NCBI GenBank assembly: GCA_024763055.1
Contig: JANTGH010000015.1
Span: forward strand, 1-42,128
Length of the DNA stretch: 42,128 bases
Source of the DNA: Desulfobulbaceae bacterium
GTDB lineage: Bacteria; Desulfobacterota; Desulfobulbia; Desulfobulbales; Desulfobulbaceae
Direction of reading: 5' to 3'
The notes under the pieces were generated by a model. It worked only from the letters and a program-made list of their open reading frames with translations, was not told where the DNA came from and searched no databases. Of this stretch, positions 1 through 7,935 are shown in pieces. Position 1 is the first letter of the stretch; each line of letters opens with the position of its first letter. A program made the translations under genes and the position numbers.

Positions 1-147
1 CAAGCCTCGGCAAAGAAAGCTCAACGAAAAAAATGCTGATTTTTCAGCCCTACATCACTGAAAATTGGTTCTGGGGAACACTTTTCAACACCCTTTTGTA
101 GTAACCAGAATAAACCAGCATGGATGGACCAGATAAGCGAAGACTTC

Positions 148-198
148 GGGTTTTCAGGTCACAGCCGCAACAATGACACCGTTATGCTGTTATGAAAA
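148..198 (+). repeat. Dispersed repeat A, copy 1 (partner at 40196-40252)
   Basis: About 51 bases here match 40196-40252 at most positions; the second copy carries six extra bases (a repeated TGACAC unit). Both copies can be read in one frame as a short tail beginning FSGHS and ending in LL before TGA, then GAAAA. Either this is a non-coding repeat that happens to be open, or both are ends of decayed copies of the same gene. The conserved core runs from TTTTCAGG through CACAGCC and CAACA to CTGTTATGAAAA. Confidence 0.6.
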
Positions 199-372
199 TT
201 CTGTATGCAAAGAATTTTCGTTTACCCGCTGAGCGGGTGGACAATCTTGTTTGACCGGCAAACGTTGTTGCGTTATACCGCAGCGATGGAACGAGACTTA
301 GAGTAAAAACAAAAGAATGGCAAACATTCCGAAGTTCTCGCAGCACCACTTGCGGGGTTGCCTAATACCTTC

Positions 373-392
373 CGGCGCTCTGCGCCGATTTT
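373..392. terminator. GC-rich hairpin, possible terminator
   Basis: A perfect 6-bp stem CGGCGC/GCGCCG with a TCT loop is followed by ATTTTC. The stem is strong but the T tract is short, so termination is possible, not certain. No gene end is recognised just upstream. Confidence 0.3.
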
Positions 393-510
393 CGGACAAA
401 CTATCACAAATTTTCTCCGGTCACCGCAAAAAAATCCCTGCTGAAACAACATAAATCTGGTAAATTTTTTTTATCCCTCCATATGATTATCTATAAACTA
501 TAATAGCACA

Positions 511-1641
511 GTGACGATACCTGCCCATTTGCATAAACAATTTCTCATTGACTGTCTCAATCTGAATTTGAGCGGTACCGCATCCACTCACCGACCACCT
601 CAACCAGATGACAACCAGTGGCCCGGTCTTGAGGCGCAGGCTGAATATCATTCCGTGGCACCGCTTGTCTATCACACCATACAACAGCATGGTATCCAAG
701 TTCCCCGACAGCAGCTGCAGAAAATAAAAGCCCTTGTACTCCGGCATCGGCGTGCCAACGCCCTGCGTTTTTCCTGTCTGCAGGAGATCGAAGCCCTGTT
801 TGCTGACAATGACATCGATCTTATCGCCTTAAAAGGAGCGGCTCTTGCCCATATCCTCTATGATGATCCATCCCTGAGGCCGATGAACGATATGGATCTG
901 CTCATTGCGCCGGATAAGGCCCTAACGGCCGCCAATCTGCTTACACAACTCGGCTACACCACGCCCCATGGTTTACACAGGTTTAATCATCAACCCCATC
1001 ACCTGCCCATGCTGCAAAAAAAAGTTCAGGGCCTGACCGTCACCATCGAACTCCACAAAGATACCATGAATCGTGATTCGTCAGGATCCATGACTATCCA
1101 TGATCTGACGAAAAAACCACAAACCTTCACATGCGGTCGGAACGTCTGCATCAAGGCTATGGGCCATACGGACATGCTCCGGCATCTCTGCCGGCATAGC
1201 TTCTCGGCATCAACTGAGCTGCGCCTGATCCACCTCTATGATATCATGGCCTATGCGGCAAAGTTCCAGGACCGGATTGACTGGCAAAAACTCCATGATC
1301 AATATCCCTATGTGATCAATGGAATCAGATGTGTTCATTTTATTTTTCCCTGTCCTGGCGGGCTTTCTGAGAAAGTGCATCCTCCCCGTGGACAGGGGCC
1401 GAAAGGTTGCGGCGAAGCAATAAGACCACTTTCAAAAATTGTGAAAAAAGGACGGCCGTTGTCAACTATCTTCAAGGAGCTTTTTCTACCGTCTCCCTGG
1501 TGGAAACATGCCTATTACTGTATCAGGCCCGAAGATTCTCTTATAAAGTGTGACTGGATCACCCATCCGGCCACAGTCTGCCGATGGTTGACCTTAAGGG
1601 CAGGCTCAGCAATGTACAGTTATTTTCATTCGACTCAATAA
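511..1641 (+). CDS. Nucleotidyltransferase family protein (NTP_transf_5-like)
   Basis: Predicted cytoplasmic protein of 376 residues. The motif LKGAALAHILY near residue 110 followed by RPMNDMDLLI near 130 is the hallmark of the uncharacterised nucleotidyltransferase family PF14907, where the two Asp would bind metal. The C-terminal part, with a KPLS-type segment, then LFLPSPWW and a final HPATVCRWL, also fits that family, so the protein looks full length. The GTG at 511 is the first start after an in-frame stop at 484; no good ribosome binding site precedes it, so the start is uncertain. Next comes a PqqD-like gene 24 bp downstream and then an HprK-like kinase, an arrangement known from HPr-rel-A/PqqD cassettes. 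The substrate is unknown; transfer of a nucleotide to a peptide, sugar or protein partner is inference only. Confidence 0.8.
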   Translation: MTIPAHLHKQFLIDCLNLNLSGTASTHRPPQPDDNQWPGLEAQAEYHSVAPLVYHTIQQHGIQVPRQQLQKIKALVLRHRRANALRFSCLQEIEALFADNDIDLIALKGAALAHILYDDPSLRPMNDMDLLIAPDKALTAANLLTQLGYTTPHGLHRFNHQPHHLPMLQKKVQGLTVTIELHKDTMNRDSSGSMTIHDLTKKPQTFTCGRNVCIKAMGHTDMLRHLCRHSFSASTELRLIHLYDIMAYAAKFQDRIDWQKLHDQYPYVINGIRCVHFIFPCPGGLSEKVHPPRGQGPKGCGEAIRPLSKIVKKGRPLSTIFKELFLPSPWWKHAYYCIRPEDSLIKCDWITHPATVCRWLTLRAGSAMYSYFHSTQ

Positions 1642-1665
1642 TCACCATTAACAACAGGTTGTTCC

Positions 1666-1941
1666 ATGATTAACCAGACTGAATGCCCCCGGCAAAATGA
1701 AGGATATATGCTGGAAGAGCTTGATGGAGAGCTGCTGCTCTATCACCTTGATCAAACGAAAACCGTGTATCTCAACAACTCCGCCGCCATTGTCTGGCAT
1801 CTCTGTAACGGGGAGAACTCTGTTGGCGATATCATTGCCTTTCTTGAGGAAAAGTATCCGGAGGCAGTGAAAGAAATAGCCGGTGACGTACAGGACACCC
1901 TGCTGAAGCTGCTTGATGCCGGAGCTCTTTCCCTTGGATAA
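1666..1941 (+). CDS. PqqD family peptide chaperone-like protein
   Basis: A 91-residue protein with the PqqD fold signature (PF05402): a beta-rich N-terminal half with LLYHLDQTKTVYLNNSAA, then VWHLCNGENSVGDIIAFLEEKY and a helix ending LLDAGALSLG. PqqD-like proteins are RiPP recognition elements that hold a precursor peptide for modifying enzymes. Here no radical SAM gene is adjacent; the partners are a nucleotidyltransferase upstream and an HprK-like kinase downstream, matching the 'HPr-rel-A system PqqD family protein' context. The ATG at 1666 follows AACAGG about 7 nt upstream. The next gene begins within a few bases of its stop, so translation is probably coupled. No precursor peptide gene was recognised in the window. 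Confidence 0.85.
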   Translation: MINQTECPRQNEGYMLEELDGELLLYHLDQTKTVYLNNSAAIVWHLCNGENSVGDIIAFLEEKYPEAVKEIAGDVQDTLLKLLDAGALSLG

Positions 1942-1945
1942 CAGT

Positions 1946-3742
1946 ATGGAAAGTAGATATCTTGGTTTTGCCGATCGAAGGCTGCTGGTGGAATATCCGC
2001 CCGCTTTTGAAAGAATAATAAATTTTTTATTTGTTAATGTCCCATCAGGAATGGACCAGAAGCCGGATCACACGTTCACTGTTGTTCCACAGCAATCAGG
2101 CACCTGCACTTTACTCAAAGACAAGGAAAAAATCGGTGATACAGCTGATGACACAACTATGGCCAACCTGCTCATGGGCGAGATCATTTATGCCATGATC
2201 GATGGGGTCCATTCCGGGTTGACCCTTCACGCCGCAGCGGTTGCCTGGAAGAATAAAGGCATATGGATGCCCGGAACATCGGGTGCCGGCAAGAGCAGCC
2301 TTTCAGCCTGGTTCGTGAGCCATGGATATACCTATCTTACCGACGAACTCATACATTGTCCGTTCGGTGGTCTTTCCTTTGAAACCTTTATTAGGCCGCT
2401 CAACTTCAAAAAACATGGGTTGTCTGCCATCACTGCGTTGCTGCCCGAAAACAAACTGGAGGATAGCATGCTGGCCAGTGAGGCCGTCACCATGGTTCAA
2501 CCCGGTGTCTTTGGCCGAAACGATCCTGCATCTACTCCGAAACTCTCCCTGCTACTTTTTCCGGCTTTTGAGCGGGACGCCGCACTTGCGATCGAACCAC
2601 TGTCTCCGGCCCAGGCAGGTCTGCAACTTATGGGTTGCCACGTCAATGCCAGGAATCTGCCAATGCATGGCTTTCCCAAGGTGGTTTCCCTGTGCAAAAA
2701 AGTTCCTGCCTGTCGCTTGACTTACGGTTCTTTTAACCAGCTTACGGGGACCCTTGACACCTTTCTCGACCTGCTTCTGGAATGCAACCTGACAAAAAAA
2801 CAGCTCAAACAACTGGCCAAACTGGCTTCGTCATCCAGTAAAGACTTGGTCAGGAATGAAGAACAACAGCTGAAAAAAACAATTCCAAAGCCGACACCAA
2901 AGGGAAAGAAGAGGAAATTAACCATCGGTATGGCCACCTATGATGATTACGACGGGGTCTATTTTTCAGCGCAGGCCATTGGTCTCTATCATAGTGAGGT
3001 ACGGGATGACATTGAAATCCTGGTCATCGACAATCATCCGAAAGGAAAAGCAGCCGACAGCCTGAAAAAACTGGAAACTCTTGGCAATTATCGCTATGTC
3101 CCGTTCGGAGAAAAAACAGGACCATTCGTCAAGGACAGGATCTTTGAAGAGGCCGGCAGCGATTATGTGCTCTGCATGGACTCGCACGTACTCATTGTCC
3201 CCGGGGCCTTAGCCCGCCTTATCGCCTATTTCGAAAAGCACCCCCTTTGCAATGATCTTCTCCAGGGGCCTCTTATCAACGATAACTTAAGCTCTATGTA
3301 TACCCATTTTGCCAAAACATGGCGGACGGGTATGTATGGCGTCTGGGAATATGACAACCGGGCCGATAATGAAAACAACGAACCCTTTGACATTCCCATG
3401 CAGGGGTGTGGTTTGTTTGCCTGCCGCAAGGCAGCCTGGCCCGGTTTTCATCCGGATTTTCGCGGATTCGGGGGTGAAGAGGGTTATATCCACGAAAAAT
3501 TCCGCCGGGCCGGCGGCCGCACCCTGTGCCTGCCCTTCCTGCGCTGGCTGCACCGCTTTGATCGCCCGGGCGGAGTACCCTATACGGTTGACTGGCAGGA
3601 CCGAATATGGAATTATATGATCGGATTTCAGGAACTTGGTCTGGATACCGAGCAGGTCATCCACCATTTCAATGAACATCTCGGAAAACAGGTCACAACG
3701 GATATCCTGCGCCGTCTCCAGCTTGCCGGCCAGGATAGATAA
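1946..3742 (+). CDS. HprK-like kinase fused to family 2 glycosyltransferase
   Basis: About 598 residues with two parts. The N-terminal third resembles HPr kinase-related proteins: a Walker A loop GTSGAGKSSL near residue 113 after LTLHAAAVAW, then YLTDEL (Walker B-like) and FIRPLNFKKHG. From about residue 325, after a Lys-rich linker, a GT-A glycosyltransferase follows: TIGMATYDDYDGV, EILVIDNHP, VLCMDSHV in the DxD region, and GCGLFACRKAAWPGFHPDFRGFGGEEGYIHEKFRRAGG, characteristic of GT2 enzymes (quoted here only as landmarks). ATG 1946 is chosen because GGA lies 8 nt upstream and it starts right after the PqqD stop; TTG 1913 and ATG 1916 are in-frame alternatives overlapping pqqD. HprK-like proteins in such cassettes are normally separate, so the fusion is notable. 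Substrates are unknown. Confidence 0.75.
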   Translation: MESRYLGFADRRLLVEYPPAFERIINFLFVNVPSGMDQKPDHTFTVVPQQSGTCTLLKDKEKIGDTADDTTMANLLMGEIIYAMIDGVHSGLTLHAAAVAWKNKGIWMPGTSGAGKSSLSAWFVSHGYTYLTDELIHCPFGGLSFETFIRPLNFKKHGLSAITALLPENKLEDSMLASEAVTMVQPGVFGRNDPASTPKLSLLLFPAFERDAALAIEPLSPAQAGLQLMGCHVNARNLPMHGFPKVVSLCKKVPACRLTYGSFNQLTGTLDTFLDLLLECNLTKKQLKQLAKLASSSSKDLVRNEEQQLKKTIPKPTPKGKKRKLTIGMATYDDYDGVYFSAQAIGLYHSEVRDDIEILVIDNHPKGKAADSLKKLETLGNYRYVPFGEKTGPFVKDRIFEEAGSDYVLCMDSHVLIVPGALARLIAYFEKHPLCNDLLQGPLINDNLSSMYTHFAKTWRTGMYGVWEYDNRADNENNEPFDIPMQGCGLFACRKAAWPGFHPDFRGFGGEEGYIHEKFRRAGGRTLCLPFLRWLHRFDRPGGVPYTVDWQDRIWNYMIGFQELGLDTEQVIHHFNEHLGKQVTTDILRRLQLAGQDR

Positions 3743-3781
3743 AGTCGAAACCAGTATCATTTACTACCAAAACTAAAAAAA

Positions 3782-4260
3782 AGCGTCGAACACCACCCTG
3801 CATCCCTACAAATTCCAGAAGGCCTCGCCTCCCCTGACGTCATTGTCGATAATTTTATCAAAAACAACAAACTGGCGATCTACGGCACAACAACCACCAT
3901 GTCCCGGAAAAATAATTCATTCTTTGTCTCGACGACCGGCCCTGACGGCAAAGAACATACCTACAGGGTAGAGTATGTGAACGGTGGGTTCTGGAAACAA
4001 CTTTATGTAACACAATTTCCCAACGACAAGCGGCATATTCTTCCGCCCATGTGGATAGTCAAGACCCAGGCCTGGAAAAACAGCAAGAACTGGGGCAAGG
4101 GAACAATATATCAAAACACCTGCTCCGGGTGCCATAACACCGGCACGTAGATCAATTATGACAAGGCCACCAATATCTACAAGATAACCTGGTCGGACCT
4201 GGGTGCTGCCTGCGAGGCCTGCCATGGGCCCGGAAGTGTGCATATGGACGCGGACAAGTC
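3782..4260 (+). pseudogene. Multiheme cytochrome c remnant with amber stop
   Basis: One plus frame is open from 3743 to a TAG at 4148-4150 and then continues open. It reads through FFVSTTGPDGKEHTYRVEY, a CSGCH heme motif, the TAG, then NYDKATNIYKITWSDLGAAC and a CEACHGPGSVH heme motif. This order matches the middle of a widespread family of TPR/multiheme c cytochromes. The N-terminal part with signal peptide and first heme motif is absent, and the match stops soon after GPGSVH, so the gene is truncated at both ends and has a nonsense codon. TAG cannot encode selenocysteine, so the stop is best read as decay. No start with a ribosome binding site is seen. Confidence 0.75.
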
Positions 4261-4310
4261 AAGGCATCCAGAAAAGACAGAAAAACATTTAATTAATCAA
4301 ATTTTTCTTC

Positions 4311-4353
4311 TGCCGTGTCGTCTCATGATGGGACGACACGGCACTCCGTTTTT
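4311..4353 (+). terminator. Strong hairpin terminator
   Basis: A perfect 12-bp stem (4311-4322 with 4332-4343, arms TGCCGTGTCGTC and GACGACACGGCA) is followed by CTCCGTTTTTC. A T-rich stretch also precedes the stem, so it might work in both directions. It insulates the ars operon from the decayed cytochrome upstream. Confidence 0.7.
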
Positions 4354-4457
4354 CAATCTTCATCCGCCTGCGCCTCGCCCTGTCGCACAGATCCCCCTTG
4401 CCACCTTTTGTTGGGGTGATTTCAATCGCCCGATTTACAGATAACCAGAGGTTATTT

Positions 4458-4473
4458 GGCGACTGAAGTCGCC
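4458..4473. repeat. Small palindrome, REP-like
   Basis: GGCGAC-TGAA-GTCGCC forms a perfect 6-bp stem with a tetraloop, followed by CCTAC. Short palindromes of this form are scattered in many bacterial genomes. No second copy was found in the window. Confidence 0.35.
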
Positions 4474-4548
4474 CCTACAGAAGATTACCGCCTGCAGGTA
4501 GATAATCCGCAAACAACCAGCTGCAACAGCGCCCGGCAAATAATTCAC

Positions 4549-4577
4549 TTGCATAAATCCGCTTATGCGGATACATA
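4549..4577 (+). promoter_or_regulatory. ars promoter with operator in the spacer
   Basis: TTGCAT (4549-4554) and TACATA (4572-4577) are separated by 17 bases. The spacer and -10 contain the inverted repeat ATCCGC-TTAT-GCGGAT (4557-4572), where an ArsR dimer would block RNA polymerase. If used, the transcript would start at about 4584, practically on the arsR ATG at 4585, and there is no Shine-Dalgarno sequence, so the arsR message may be leaderless. Confidence 0.6.
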
Positions 4578-4584
4578 AGAATGT

Positions 4585-4938
4585 ATGAAAGAAACCGTAC
4601 AGATATTCAAGGCACTTTCCGAAGAAATCAGGTTGCGCATCCTGGCGCTGCTTTTCCACGGCGAGCTCTGTGTATGCGACCTGATGGAGGTCCTGGAAAT
4701 GCCGCAGTCGACCATTTCCCGTCACCTTGCTTATCTTCGCAATGCCGGGTTGGTGAGTGGAGAGCGGCGGGGAAAATGGATGTATTACCGGCTTGCCTCA
4801 GAAACAGGTAGAACGGCCCGCGTCCAGCTCGAACTGCTGGCTGAAAATTTGCCCCAACTCTCTGTCATCAACCAGGATCGCCGCCGCCTTGTCACCTATC
4901 TTGCCGGGAAAGACGAAGCGAGTTGCACTGACAAATAA
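4585..4938 (+). CDS. arsR: ArsR family metalloid-responsive repressor
   Basis: A 117-residue winged-helix repressor of the ArsR/SmtB family. The signature ELCVCDLMEVLEMPQSTISR places Cys29 and Cys31 at the start of the recognition region, as in As(III)-sensing ArsR proteins; Cys114 near the C terminus could be a third ligand. The rest (HLAYLRNAGLV, RRGKWMYYRL) is the usual recognition helix and wing. It would repress its own operon and release DNA on binding arsenite or antimonite. The start at 4585 is fixed by an in-frame stop at 4576. Genes for ACR3 and ArsC follow at once in the same direction. The family assignment is firm; the exact inducer is inferred from context. Confidence 0.93.
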   Translation: MKETVQIFKALSEEIRLRILALLFHGELCVCDLMEVLEMPQSTISRHLAYLRNAGLVSGERRGKWMYYRLASETGRTARVQLELLAENLPQLSVINQDRRRLVTYLAGKDEASCTDK

Positions 4939-4956
4939 CCAGAACGGAACCTGACC

Positions 4957-6042
4957 ATGCCAACCACCAAAAAACTCTCCTTTCTTGACCGCTTCCTGAC
5001 CCTGTGGATTTTTCTGGCCATGTTTACAGGTGTCATGATTGGCTATCTCTATCCGCCGGTGACCGACATCATCAACCATTTTCAGGTGGGAACCACCAAT
5101 ATCCCCATTGCCGTCGGCCTGATCCTGATGATGTATCCGCCGCTGGCCAAGGTGCGCTATGAAAAGCTGCACGAGGTTTTCCGCAACACCAGGGTGCTGA
5201 CGCTCTCCCTGATCCAGAACTGGATCATCGGGCCGGTCCTGATGTTCATTCTGGCCATTGTCTTTCTTTCAGGACACCATGAATACATGGTGGGTCTTAT
5301 CCTCATTGGTCTGGCCCGCTGCATTGCCATGGTCATTGTCTGGAATGATCTGGCAAACGGCGACCGTGAATACTGCGCCGGGCTGGTGGCCTTTAACTCC
5401 ATTTTCCAGGTTCTCTTCTTCTCGGTCTATGCCTGGCTCTTTATTACAGTGCTGCCGAAACTGCTCGGCATTGAGGGCGCGGTGGTGGATATCTCCATCG
5501 CCCAGATAGCAAAGAGTGTCCTCATCTACCTGGGGATTCCATTTTTTTCAGGCATGCTGACCCGGTTCATCGGCCTGAAGACCAAGGGTGAGGTCTGGTA
5601 CCAGAATGTCCTGCTGCCCAAACTCAGCCCCCTGACCCTTGTTTTTCTTCTGTTCACCATCCTGGTCATGTTTTCCCTCAAAGGCGAATACATCGTCGGA
5701 TTGCCCCTGGATGTGGTTCGCATTGCCATTCCGCTTTCCATCTACTTTCTTGTCATGTTCCTTGTTTCCTTTTATATGTCCTATAAGGTCGGCGCCACCT
5801 ACGAGCAGGCAACCACCCTGTCCTTTACCGCCGCTTCAAATAACTTTGAGCTGGCCATTGCCGTTGCCATTGCCGTCTTCGGTATCAACTCCGGCGAGGC
5901 CTTTGCCGCAGTCATCGGCCCCCTGGTTGAGGTGCCGGTTTTAATTTCCCTGGTCAACGTGGCCTTTTGGTTCAAACGAAAGTATTTCCCGATTGCCAGA
6001 GAAACAGCGCAGGGTATCTGCCATATCAGCTGTGAGGAATAA
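4957..6042 (+). CDS. acr3: ACR3 family arsenite efflux permease
   Basis: A 361-residue inner-membrane protein with about ten hydrophobic segments, the usual size for ACR3 (bile/arsenite/riboflavin transporter superfamily). Diagnostic features are [19 protein letters not shown], with the conserved membrane Cys near residue 125, and the [18 protein letters not shown] segment with its conserved Glu near residue 297. It exports As(III), the product of the ArsC encoded next. The ATG lies 18 bp after arsR and is preceded by AGAACGGAACC, a weak ribosome binding site. Its position between arsR and arsC strongly supports the function. Confidence 0.94.
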   Translation: MPTTKKLSFLDRFLTLWIFLAMFTGVMIGYLYPPVTDIINHFQVGTTNIPIAVGLILMMYPPLAKVRYEKLHEVFRNTRVLTLSLIQNWIIGPVLMFILAIVFLSGHHEYMVGLILIGLARCIAMVIVWNDLANGDREYCAGLVAFNSIFQVLFFSVYAWLFITVLPKLLGIEGAVVDISIAQIAKSVLIYLGIPFFSGMLTRFIGLKTKGEVWYQNVLLPKLSPLTLVFLLFTILVMFSLKGEYIVGLPLDVVRIAIPLSIYFLVMFLVSFYMSYKVGATYEQATTLSFTAASNNFELAIAVAIAVFGINSGEAFAAVIGPLVEVPVLISLVNVAFWFKRKYFPIARETAQGICHISCEE

Positions 6043-6051
6043 GGAGCGGCC

Positions 6052-6498
6052 ATGCCAGAAAAAAAGAAAACAAAAATACTCTTTCTCTGCACCGGCAATT
6101 CCTGCCGCAGCCAGATGGCCGAGGGATGGGCAAAGCAGTTGAAAGACGATACCATTGAAGCATTGTCGGCCGGAATAGAAAAACATGGCATGAACAAGCA
6201 GGCCATTCAAGTGATGGCCGAGGCCGGAGTAGATATCTCCAGCCACCATTCAAAGTTGATCAGCGAGCTGGATGAACAGGATTTTGACTATGTGATCACG
6301 GTCTGCGACCATGCCCACGAATCCTGCCCGCTCTTTCCCGGTAAGGCTAAAATTATCCACAAAGGGTTTGACGATCCACCCCGGCTGGCTGCCGGGGCCG
6401 CCAGCGAAGAAGAGGCCCTGGAACAGTACCGCCGGGTGCGTGATGAGATCAAATCTTTTGTAGAAACTCTACCGGAAGCACTGCAGAAAACAACATAA
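6052..6498 (+). CDS. arsC: Thioredoxin-coupled arsenate reductase
   Basis: A 148-residue protein of the low-molecular-weight phosphatase fold. The P-loop CTGNSCRSQMAEG (nucleophile Cys near residue 14) and the pair in VCDHAHESCP supply the three cysteines of the S. aureus pI258-type mechanism, in which As(V) is reduced to As(III) and the resulting disulfide is reduced by thioredoxin. The start follows AAGGAG by about 6 nt. It closes the arsR-acr3-arsC operon; the cytoplasmic product is exported by ACR3. The thioredoxin encoded at 7936-8313 has a signal peptide and so is unlikely to be its direct donor. Confidence 0.94.
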   Translation: MPEKKKTKILFLCTGNSCRSQMAEGWAKQLKDDTIEALSAGIEKHGMNKQAIQVMAEAGVDISSHHSKLISELDEQDFDYVITVCDHAHESCPLFPGKAKIIHKGFDDPPRLAAGAASEEEALEQYRRVRDEIKSFVETLPEALQKTT

Positions 6499-6556
6499 AT
6501 GAAGAATCTTTTTTTCATTCAAGGGTGACTGTCTCCACCATATAGGCATCCACCTG

Positions 6557-7159
6557 CTATCTGCTCACCAGTTGCAGCGTCTTTCCCTTTTTACCGTTCA
6601 CAAAGACAAATTTCAACTCGTGAATGCATGTATGATGCTGCGCGGATTCTACCGGCATAACAGGAACCAGCCCGACCGTACCGCCATCTGTCCGTGCGGT
6701 CACAGCAGGCCCGACAACAACAGCAGATGGTGACCCTGCACCGGGAGCAACAACAACAGCGACAGGACCTTTGTGACCCGCATGCGACCCGGTGGCGACC
6801 ACGGCAGCAATTGGCGGCGTAAAATATGGATTATGGCTGCCCTCGGAGGAGACATCATCCGGACAGGTTACATAGACATAGAGTTCGGGTGAGCCGTCAT
6901 TGTCCAGATCATCGGTCACCTCTGCCTTGGTGACTGTTCCATTGACCCTGCTTTCAACCGGGCCAGGGTCGACCCCGGGTCCGGAAAGCGTAATCTTCAC
7001 CCTGCCGACCGGTCCCTCATTAACGCTTGTGACATGAAAGGTAACTCCTCCTGAGGTAAGGTCTTGTTCAAATCCGGCTGCTGCGGGTTCAGACTCGCTG
7101 CCTGCAAGAAAAAAAACAGCCAAGAGGAACAGTATGCGAAAGCATTGAAATTTTTCCAT
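6557..7159 (-). CDS. Exported protein with PliI-like lysozyme inhibitor region
   Basis: About 200 residues. The N terminus MEKFQCFRILFLLAVFFLAG is a signal peptide. The following part, with GVTFHVTSVNEGPVGRVKI and NGTVTKAEVTDDLDNDGSPE-LYVYV, resembles periplasmic I-type lysozyme inhibitors (PliI). From about residue 105 to 165 the sequence turns into an Ala/Val/Gly/Pro-rich stretch not expected of that family, before a C-terminal strand HELKFVFVNGKKGK. Other frames of this part do not restore a family-like sequence, so a frameshift is not supported. ATG at 7159 is chosen because AAGGAA precedes it; an ATG 27 bp further upstream is in frame. It is the last gene of the thioredoxin-ccdA unit and converges with arsC. 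Confidence 0.6.
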   Translation of the reverse strand: MEKFQCFRILFLLAVFFLAGSESEPAAAGFEQDLTSGGVTFHVTSVNEGPVGRVKITLSGPGVDPGPVESRVNGTVTKAEVTDDLDNDGSPELYVYVTCPDDVSSEGSHNPYFTPPIAAVVATGSHAGHKGPVAVVVAPGAGSPSAVVVGPAVTARTDGGTVGLVPVMPVESAQHHTCIHELKFVFVNGKKGKTLQLVSR

Positions 7160-7219
7160 GACAGTTCCTTTTCTCAGAGGGATCACTGGTTCATCATTTT
7201 TAACACCACAGAGGACATT

Positions 7220-7927
7220 TTATGCAAATAACCACGGTCTGGCAATAAAATACATTCCCAGTATTCCTATCACCATCCCGGCGCCTTTGCGAAAAACCGC
7301 CCCTCCGTGCTGAAAAGAGGAGTTGGCGATCATTTTTTTAACGGTGGCCGCAGAACTGCCGGCAATGACAATGGGCGTGCAGTGGCCAAGGGCAAAGAGC
7401 GTCAAAAGCAGCAGGCCGGTGGCAATCTTTTCCTGAACCGTGATGATGGCCAGGATCGGGGCGATAAAGCCGAAGGTGCAGGAACCTGAGAGGATACCGT
7501 AGGCCAGCCCCAGGACAAAGGCCCCGCCAAGACCCTGCAGGTGCAGGCGGCCAAGGGAGTTGGGCATCCTGCACTTGGCAATGCCCAGCATGTCAACGGC
7601 TACCCATATCAGAATACCACCGAGAAGCAGGGTCCAGTAGGGGCCCACATCACCCAGCATCCGGCCCAGGAACATGCAAATCACCCCGACCACCGCAATG
7701 GTGATGAACAACCCCAGGGTAAAAAGCAGGGCATAGGGAACGGCCTTTTTCCCTTCCAGGATAGAATCCTGACCACCGACGTAGCCGATAATCAGAGGGA
7801 TGGAGGCCATGTGGCAGGGGGAAAAGAGCACACTGACCATGCCCCAGGTAAAACAGCCAAATGCTGCCACAAAAAGGCCGCCGTTGCTTATCCAACTGTT
7901 GATGGTGAAAAAAATATGTTCAAGCAT
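7220..7927 (-). CDS. ccdA: CcdA/DsbD-type transmembrane thiol transporter
   Basis: A 235-residue membrane protein with about six helices, the size of CcdA. The two redox cysteines sit in FSPCHMASIPL and SGSCTFGFIAP, the paired motifs of the DsbD/CcdA core. It would carry electrons from cytoplasmic thioredoxin across the membrane to periplasmic thiol proteins. The gene lies 8 bp after a periplasmic thioredoxin gene that is the obvious acceptor. The reducing pathway is typically needed for cytochrome c maturation, which fits the multiheme cytochromes nearby, though a role in detoxification cannot be excluded. Confidence 0.9.
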   Translation of the reverse strand: MLEHIFFTINSWISNGGLFVAAFGCFTWGMVSVLFSPCHMASIPLIIGYVGGQDSILEGKKAVPYALLFTLGLFITIAVVGVICMFLGRMLGDVGPYWTLLLGGILIWVAVDMLGIAKCRMPNSLGRLHLQGLGGAFVLGLAYGILSGSCTFGFIAPILAIITVQEKIATGLLLLTLFALGHCTPIVIAGSSAATVKKMIANSSFQHGGAVFRKGAGMVIGILGMYFIARPWLFA

Positions 7928-7935
7928 GGACGCCT

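Larger units (their letters stand above)
1..510. other. Structured intergenic region, no gene recognised
   Basis: No convincing coding sequence is seen before the GTG at 511. The region holds a short open frame ending at the TGA at 193-195 that coincides with a repeat also present near 40200, and three hairpins: an 8-bp stem at 194-201/212-219, a 6-bp stem with 3-nt loop at 224-229/233-238, and a 6-bp stem with 3-nt loop at 373-378/382-387 followed by ATTTTC. The last could be a weak terminator. The rest is A+T rich and unassigned. The density of hairpins suggests a structured RNA, a decayed mobile element or the 3' end of an upstream unit; I cannot decide which. Confidence 0.5.

Noticed and set aside
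4148-4150. TAG in the cytochrome remnant as a recoded codon
   Set aside because: Amber is not used for selenocysteine, the gene lacks both ends, and pyrrolysine in such a protein is not expected; decay is simpler.
6620-6860. Frameshift within the PliI-like gene
   Set aside because: Reading the other two frames gives early stops or no family-like sequence.
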